This document shows, piece after piece, positions 22,167 through 26,260 of a DNA stretch of 26,260 nucleotides. The position numbers and the translations under genes are program-made. The DNA is from a virus, in IMG/VR virus record IMGVR_UViG_3300037963_005720, positions 1 through 26,260 of that record. One strand, given 5' to 3'. Below the pieces are notes generated by a model. That model made no database searches. It had not been told where the DNA came from and saw only the letters and a list, made by a program, of their open reading frames with translations. How positions within the stretch are numbered: position 1 is the stretch's first letter; the number at the start of each line of letters is the position of its first letter.

Positions 22167-22754
22167 ATGATTTTGAGAGATATCGATATCTATGATGGTA
22201 ATCTTATTCACGGACGGTTTGCTTATAAATATTTTCGCAAAAAGACTCTTCCAATTGGTAACATTGTCGCATTTCGAGCGCCGATGAAAGTCGAAACAGA
22301 AGGAATGATTGATAATGAAGACCTACTTAATAATGATTTTATATATTCAGATGACGCTGTTAATTTTTGCTGGGAGTTGCCTAATCTTGACCCTCTTGGT
22401 GCTGTATTCTTTCAGCGACTACTTAATACACAAATTGCAAACCTTTTATCTACGAAATATCTCAACGCACCTATTGAAGTAGATGGTGATGACCTAATCG
22501 TACATAAAGAATTTGAGCAACATGGCATTATTCAACCGAAAGGTAAGTGCAGTGTGAGTATTACCTACTCAAGGAACAATGTCGCGCTCGGTCACACAGC
22601 AATCAACGTTGTAGCAGGGCAAAAAGCACCATCCTTTGCATTTTCCACGAATTTAACCGATAATCAGGTGGAAGAATTCATGAAAATCGTGGTAGATACC
22701 TACTATTCCATGGTGGATGACGCGTTTATCGCAACTACAAAACTGACCTTGTGA
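22167..22754 (+). CDS. DUF366-like protein
   Basis: A 195-aa protein that resembles, from memory, the DUF366 family of archaea and bacteria. Likely matching parts are the NIVAFRAPMKVE segment (32-43), the GMIDNEDLLN segment, YSDDAVNF, QRLLNTQI and a beta-rich C-terminal half around GKCSVSITYSRNNVALGHTAINV. The biochemical role of that family is not established. The DNA is richer in G+C than the sugar genes, matching the core block downstream. It follows a good-looking promoter and is separated from the pyrophosphatase gene by 69 bases. An unrelated phage-specific family remains possible. Confidence 0.55.
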   Translation: MILRDIDIYDGNLIHGRFAYKYFRKKTLPIGNIVAFRAPMKVETEGMIDNEDLLNNDFIYSDDAVNFCWELPNLDPLGAVFFQRLLNTQIANLLSTKYLNAPIEVDGDDLIVHKEFEQHGIIQPKGKCSVSITYSRNNVALGHTAINVVAGQKAPSFAFSTNLTDNQVEEFMKIVVDTYYSMVDDAFIATTKLTL

Positions 22755-22772
22755 GGTCGAGTTCTTAGAGAA

Positions 22773-22792
22773 AAATTTTTTTGCAAAAATTT
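22773..22792. other. AT-only inverted repeat in the ppa leader
   Basis: In the 69-base gap before the pyrophosphatase gene, AAATTTTT (22773-22780) and AAAAATTT (22785-22792) are exact inverted repeats around TTGC. With no G-C pairs in the stem it is a poor terminator. It could be a weak hairpin or bent upstream DNA for a promoter using TAAAAT at 22795-22800. Confidence 0.35.
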
Positions 22793-22823
22793 GATAAAAT
22801 TACTATTAGGGTTTTAGACTGTC

Positions 22824-23345
22824 ATGAATTTAGTAGAGCGAATACCAATAGGGAGCAAGTTCCCAGAAAAAATTAATTGTATTATTGAAATACCTAAGGG
22901 TACTAGCGCAAAATATGAGTATAATGAAGAGTTGGATATATTTCAGCTCGCGAGATGTCTGTATAGTTCGATGATATATACAGCATCGTATGGTTTTATA
23001 CCTCAAACACATGCTCTTGATAATGACCCGCTAGATATTGTTGTGTATAATAATATACCTATACAAACAGGTACGTTAATTGAAGTTACACCTATCGCGA
23101 CAATAGATATGACTGACAATGGAGATAAAGATTACAAAGTTGTAGCTGTTCCATGTAGCCATGTAAAAGAATACCGTACCTTAAAAGATCTTGAACCACA
23201 TTGGGTGAGTACAACTCTTAACTTCTTTTCTCATTACAAAGACTTAGAAGATAAGGTCGTAGAGATTGGTGGTTGGTTGTCGAAATCTCGTACTAAGAAA
23301 ATAATTACTGAAGCCCACGAAAGATATAATGCCAAAACCAATTAA
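22824..23345 (+). CDS. ppa: Soluble inorganic pyrophosphatase
   Basis: Family I pyrophosphatase, which splits PPi released by DNA synthesis and by nucleotide-sugar formation. Conserved residues are present: IEIPKGTSAKYEY (21-33) with K30 and E32, R44, Y56 in SYGFIPQT, the signature DNDPLD (66-71) giving the metal ligands D66, D68 and D71, then D98 and D103 in MTDNGDKDYK, and the C-terminal FSHYKDLE. The 173 aa length equals the bacterial enzyme (about 175). Presence in a phage next to a clamp-loader gene fits a replication-support role; a benefit to CMP-sugar synthesis is possible too. It overlaps the next gene by 17 bases. Confidence 0.95.
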   Translation: MNLVERIPIGSKFPEKINCIIEIPKGTSAKYEYNEELDIFQLARCLYSSMIYTASYGFIPQTHALDNDPLDIVVYNNIPIQTGTLIEVTPIATIDMTDNGDKDYKVVAVPCSHVKEYRTLKDLEPHWVSTTLNFFSHYKDLEDKVVEIGGWLSKSRTKKIITEAHERYNAKTN

Positions 23346-23712
23346 CAATGTCTTCGATCTCATTAATAACATTGCTTTTGATAGTAATCCTGTTGATATT
23401 AATATTGCCGATAGCGGACTTTATTCTCCGTATATTACGAACAGGTATCTTACTCATATTAATCCTCAAATTACTCTTCTTGTTAACAACACCGTCAACA
23501 AATATGGTATTGCGTTTAGTTCCTTAGATCATTATAAGTTTATGTTCAACTTGATACCTAAGACTAAGCGCAAATTTATTCGATATATAAAGAAGAAAAA
23601 AGCAGATAAAAAAGAATGCAAACTGTTATCTAAACGATATGAATTATCTGAAAGAGAAATAAATTTGTATTCAGAAACATTTGATGTAAATATAAAAAAG
23701 TATGAACAGTAA
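23329..23712 (+). CDS. 62: T4 gp62-like clamp-loader small subunit
   Basis: A 127-aa protein with the layout of the short gp62 proteins of marine T4-like phages. The N-terminus FDLINNIAF (9-17) is followed by YSPYITNRYLTHI (32-44), which matches the SPFxVNRxLSYF motif. The next segment, LDHYKFMFNLIPKTKRK (66-82), matches the LDxxLQYxFxxNxxRPKKR region, and a basic stretch leads to an acidic tail. gp62 together with gp44 loads the gp45 sliding clamp. No gp44 or gp45 gene is in the window, so the usual replication order has been broken or lies outside. It overlaps both neighbours (17 and 11 bases). Confidence 0.75.
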   Translation: MPKPINNVFDLINNIAFDSNPVDINIADSGLYSPYITNRYLTHINPQITLLVNNTVNKYGIAFSSLDHYKFMFNLIPKTKRKFIRYIKKKKADKKECKLLSKRYELSEREINLYSETFDVNIKKYEQ

Positions 23713-24184
23713 ACAACAGAAAGCATACGACGCTCAGCTAGACAAAATGGATCTGACTGACGGTCAGCGAGACGCGTTTGATCATTCCGCAAAAAGAAGT
23801 TTAATTGATCTCGACACATATCAGCATACAGATAATTTTAGTCTACACGGCTATAGTTTGAGTAGAGTAATGGATGATATTGTTCTTGCGCAATACGTCG
23901 ACTTGTCTGATGATGGTACTACTATTGAACGTAACGGGATTTATATTCCACTCTCCCAAGTACAAAAAACCTGGCGACTTACGAAAGTAATTCTTAGTGG
24001 ACCGATGTGTAAGTTCTGCGAACCAGGTGATATTGTCTGTTTTCCGGATGATAAAGGTGTTAAGGTAGACAACATTAATGTTGCTGGTCATGATGAGCCG
24101 TTGCGTAATTGTTTATTCTTAAGTGAGACCAGATTCTTTGGTGTTTGTAGCGCACTAGATCAAAATGATAGTAGGGCTGAGTAA
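23702..24184 (+). CDS. GroES/gp31-like co-chaperonin-like protein
   Basis: A 160-aa protein whose central part looks like a GroES beta-barrel. DIVLAQYVDLSDDGTTIERNG-IYIP (59-83) parallels the GroES strand VxVxxxxxEExTxGGIxIP, CEPGDIVCFPDDKG parallels VGDxVxFxxYxG, and the end LFLSETRFFGVCS parallels the closing strand. An N-terminal 50-residue extension is polar (QQKAYDAQLDKMDLTDGQ). T4 uses gp31 for folding of its capsid protein, so a phage co-chaperonin would fit. The mobile loop and roof are not clear, so the assignment is tentative. It overlaps the next gene by 20 bases. Confidence 0.45.
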   Translation: MNSKQQKAYDAQLDKMDLTDGQRDAFDHSAKRSLIDLDTYQHTDNFSLHGYSLSRVMDDIVLAQYVDLSDDGTTIERNGIYIPLSQVQKTWRLTKVILSGPMCKFCEPGDIVCFPDDKGVKVDNINVAGHDEPLRNCLFLSETRFFGVCSALDQNDSRAE

Positions 24185-24542
24185 CTTAAAAAGCATACTA
24201 CTCGATAAAGTATGTGAAGTAAAGTTTGCTCGAAGAAATCCAAAACCCGGGCGACCTTCTACTAGAAGAATGTTGTGCACTAACAATGTACAGCTTCTCA
24301 ACTCAGTTGAAGGTCGCACTGTATTAAATTATAGACCACCACGTCAAGCTCCTAAATATAACCCCAATCAAGAAAACTTAATTATTACATGGGACATATT
24401 AATGCAAGGCTTTCGTACAATAAATTGCGATACAGTAGATCTTATATCTACTTTAGACGCAGATGAGACATTTTGGACGTACTTGTCTCAAAATATTGCA
24501 CCAATGTCTGCAGAAGAAAAAATGAACTTCATGAATGTATGA
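24165..24542 (+). CDS. WYL_2 / DUF2693-like small SH3-barrel phage protein
   Basis: A 125-aa protein similar to a family of small beta-barrel proteins common in T4-like phages. LKSILLDKVCEVKFARRN (8-25) fits the opening LxxxLxxGVxxVxFxK pattern, RRMLCTNN matches the RxMxCT strand, and LIITWDILMQGFRTINCDTV (72-91) matches the VWDxxxxxWRxFRxDxV closing motif. A proline-rich insertion (about 25-32 and 57-68) lies between. Function in phage is unknown. Its stop shares ATGA with the next gene. Confidence 0.55.
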   Translation: MIVGLSNLKSILLDKVCEVKFARRNPKPGRPSTRRMLCTNNVQLLNSVEGRTVLNYRPPRQAPKYNPNQENLIITWDILMQGFRTINCDTVDLISTLDADETFWTYLSQNIAPMSAEEKMNFMNV

Positions 24543-24865
24543 CCCACGACTTAGTTGAAAAAACCTTAAAATCTTTATTACAAAGCGAAGTAAAGATTAT
24601 TTCTAGAAAGCGAGTATTAGGTACTGGCACGATACTTTTGTATGAACTAAAAGACTTTAATATTAAGCTACATTTTAGTAGCGGTAAAAAGGTTGAAATT
24701 CTGTATCCGTTTGATATTGTAAAAAAGAAAAAGTTCGTATATTTCGACTATAGTTTATCTCATATACATCAAGACGATATTATACAAAAGGTACGAACTC
24801 AAAACATGGTTAAAAATCCTCGTAACAAATATTATGACTTGCTTCTCTCTATAGAACAGCTATAA
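24539..24865 (+). CDS. Unknown phage protein, 108 aa
   Basis: I do not recognise this protein. The frame is open from 24473, but the ATG at 24539 gives the standard four-base ATGA overlap with the preceding gene and a sensible N-terminus (MTHDLVEKTLKSLLQSEVK), whereas the upstream extension only reads across the neighbour. The product is basic, with alternating strands (GTILLYELKDFNIKLHF, VEILYPFDIVKKKKFVYF) and a helical C-terminus. It ends eight bases before the helicase gene. A replication-linked accessory role is only a guess from position. Confidence 0.6.
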   Translation: MTHDLVEKTLKSLLQSEVKIISRKRVLGTGTILLYELKDFNIKLHFSSGKKVEILYPFDIVKKKKFVYFDYSLSHIHQDDIIQKVRTQNMVKNPRNKYYDLLLSIEQL

Positions 24866-24866
24866 T
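24839..24866 (+). promoter_or_regulatory. Weak candidate promoter before the helicase gene
   Basis: TTGCTT (24839-24844), 16 bases, then TATAAT (24861-24866) and seven bases to the ATG at 24874. The -10 to ATG distance is identical to that at 22154-22167. It lies inside the end of the previous gene. The -35 match is poor. Confidence 0.3.
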
Positions 24867-24873
24867 ATAAGTC

Positions 24874-26260
24874 ATGGGATTAAAATATTTTCCTAAAGGC
24901 TTCAAGCCTTCCTCAACTCAGCAGTATGCTATTCCTAATATTGTCGATGCATTTAAAGACAATAAGTTTGTAGTTATACAAGGACCGACTGGGTGTGGGA
25001 AGAGTTTTATCGCTAAGACTATTGCTAATAGTCTCAATAAACCACCTGCACGTCTTACTAAACTAATTCATAACTATTCTGCTTTTGAAACTAGTTGGGA
25101 AAATAATCGTAGAGTGTATGAGTACGCAGATGATTTTAATGGTAGTAAGCGATACGGTACTTCTATTCTTACTACAACCAAAGCCTTACAAGATCAGTAC
25201 ATAAGAGATTTTGACGATGTAAAACCTCTTAAAGGTAAAGGTAGCTATATTTGTAATATAGACGACCGTAGTACTGCTGATGCTGCTCCATGCGCTTTTA
25301 GTTCTAAACTGAAAAAGGAATGTTGGGATTGTAATCGGTGTGATTATTATGAATCAAGAAACAAATCGATTGCTGCTAAGATTAGTATTGAAAACTATTC
25401 GAGCTTTTTTCACAAACCAGATCATTTAAAAAACAGACAACTTATTGTATGCGACGAAGCATCGGAGTTGGAAAACGTTATTGTTAGTCGGTATAGTTGT
25501 AGCATTGAGTGTGGTAAGTTGAACAAGTACGGTTTTAGTTTACCGTATAGCACAAACCGAAAACGGTTTTACGATAATCTATGTACATTGTACTCTAATC
25601 TTGAAGCAAGGTATGTAGAGCTTTTGCGCATGCTAGATAAGCATCAAGATACTATTAGTGAAGATCGAAAGAAAGAGTTCAAATTTATTACCGACTTAAA
25701 AGGAGACTTAAGCTTAATCGCTGATACATGGAGTCAATCTGAATATATTATTCACTCTGTCTATGAACGTAATAAAAAATATATTAAACTAATTCCTAAA
25801 AAGATAGACAATTTAGCGCAGCATTTGTTTCAGTATGCAGACAAAGTATTATTAATGTCAGCTACGTTTGTTGATTACAAAAGTTTTATGAGAGGGTTAG
25901 GTGTACCCGAGCATGAGTACAAATATATAGATCTACCCTCAACGTTTGATCCAAAAAAATCTCCTATCTTATTTGGTAACTTTCATTTATCAAAAAAGAA
26001 CTTAGAGAATAGTTTTCCTAAAATTGTTGGTTGTGTCAAGGAAATATTACAAGAGCATAAAAATGATAAAGGATTGATACATACACAATCTAATAAGATT
26101 ACTAATATGCTTAAAGATAACATTAGATCAAAGCGTATTTTATATCGTATTCGAGGTGATAAAGATAATATAGATATACTCAACGAACATCTTAATACAG
26201 ATGCTCCTACAGTTTTAGCAAGCCCTTCAATGAGTTTCGGTGTTGACCTTAAAGGAGACG
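24874..26260 (+). CDS. XPD/DinG-type Fe-S superfamily 2 helicase (3' end cut by window)
   Basis: The first 462 residues of an SF2 helicase run open to the right edge. Motifs are GPTGCGKS (37-44, Walker A), DEAS (194-197, the DExx box), MSATF (328-332, motif III), a GLIHTQSN segment (motif IV region) and SMSFGVDLKGD at the edge (motif V region). Between motifs I and II lies LKGKGSYIC (119-127) followed by C140, C150, C153 and C156, the place and style of the [4Fe-4S] cluster of XPD and DinG. Such enzymes unwind DNA 5' to 3'. The phage role could be repair, recombination or replication restart. Up to motif V only limited sequence should be missing. Confidence 0.88.
   Translation, partial: MGLKYFPKGFKPSSTQQYAIPNIVDAFKDNKFVVIQGPTGCGKSFIAKTIANSLNKPPARLTKLIHNYSAFETSWENNRRVYEYADDFNGSKRYGTSILTTTKALQDQYIRDFDDVKPLKGKGSYICNIDDRSTADAAPCAFSSKLKKECWDCNRCDYYESRNKSIAAKISIENYSSFFHKPDHLKNRQLIVCDEASELENVIVSRYSCSIECGKLNKYGFSLPYSTNRKRFYDNLCTLYSNLEARYVELLRMLDKHQDTISEDRKKEFKFITDLKGDLSLIADTWSQSEYIIHSVYERNKKYIKLIPKKIDNLAQHLFQYADKVLLMSATFVDYKSFMRGLGVPEHEYKYIDLPSTFDPKKSPILFGNFHLSKKNLENSFPKIVGCVKEILQEHKNDKGLIHTQSNKITNMLKDNIRSKRILYRIRGDKDNIDILNEHLNTDAPTVLASPSMSFGVDLKGD

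Noticed and set aside
22773-22792. Inverted repeat as a rho-independent terminator for the DUF366-like gene
   Set aside because: The stem is only A-T pairs and lacks a proper following U-run, so stable termination is unlikely.
23532-24091. Minus-strand frames of 82 and 95 aa across the gp62-like and GroES-like genes
   Set aside because: They are shadows of the overlapping plus-strand genes, without promoters, ribosome sites or motifs.
24473-24538. Longer start for the 108-aa gene
   Set aside because: The extension only rereads the previous gene in another frame; ATG 24539 gives the usual ATGA overlap.
1-26260. tRNA genes, CRISPR arrays, insertion sequences or attachment sites
   Set aside because: All gaps are under 70 bases apart from gene-filled stretches; no cloverleaf, spaced repeat array, transposase or integrase was seen.

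Overview
The window looks like part of the genome of a low-GC, marine-type, T4-superfamily (myovirus) bacteriophage, or a close metagenomic relative. The phage signs are at the edges: a PhoH-like ATPase on the left, and on the right a short T4 gp62-like clamp-loader subunit, a GroES/gp31-like protein, an SH3/WYL_2-like small protein and the start of an XPD/DinG-type Fe-S helicase. Genes are packed with 1-20 nt overlaps, there are almost no intergenic gaps and no recognisable terminators, and I see no tRNA, IS element or CRISPR array. No stretch over 300 bases lacks a gene. The host cannot be named from this sequence.

Layout: (i) 1-914, the tail of an unknown gene converging on phoH. (ii) 961-13725 (+), a long polycistron of sugar genes: GT4-like, GT25, GT11 and GT10 glycosyltransferases, a PAPS sulfotransferase, a methyltransferase-like protein, a 2OG-Fe(II) oxygenase, a short DegT-type aminotransferase, a GDP-fucose synthase/ColC-type reductase, a ColD-type PLP dehydratase (His in place of the PLP lysine), Gmd, a Cys4 mini-protein, a CMP-sugar synthetase-like enzyme, two very AT-rich glycosyltransferase-like proteins, a miniature kinase-like protein and a GQPR/RTD-family protein. 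(iii) 19372-13717 (-), a five-gene operon: radical SAM protein, two more GQPR/RTD paralogues, a DDD-motif GT-A and a NodU/TobZ-type O-carbamoyltransferase. (iv) 19393-22131, a conserved-looking unknown phage gene, a GT4, a GH130-like propeller protein and a methyltransferase. (v) 22167-26260 (+), a return to phage-core style genes: a DUF366-like protein, inorganic pyrophosphatase, gp62-like, GroES-like, WYL_2-like, an unknown gene and the helicase.

How the genes may work together: Gmd converts GDP-mannose to GDP-4-keto-6-deoxymannose. The ColD-like enzyme could remove the C3 hydroxyl and the Fcl/ColC-like enzyme could epimerise and reduce, giving GDP-L-colitose (or GDP-L-fucose if ColD is bypassed). 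The GT11 and GT10 enzymes are of the kinds that use GDP-fucose or GDP-colitose. Sulfo-, carbamoyl-, methyl- and possibly phospho-transfer enzymes would decorate the glycan. The best reading is a phage-encoded factory for a decorated deoxysugar glycan, placed on the host surface, on virion proteins, or less likely on DNA. The target is not shown by the sequence.
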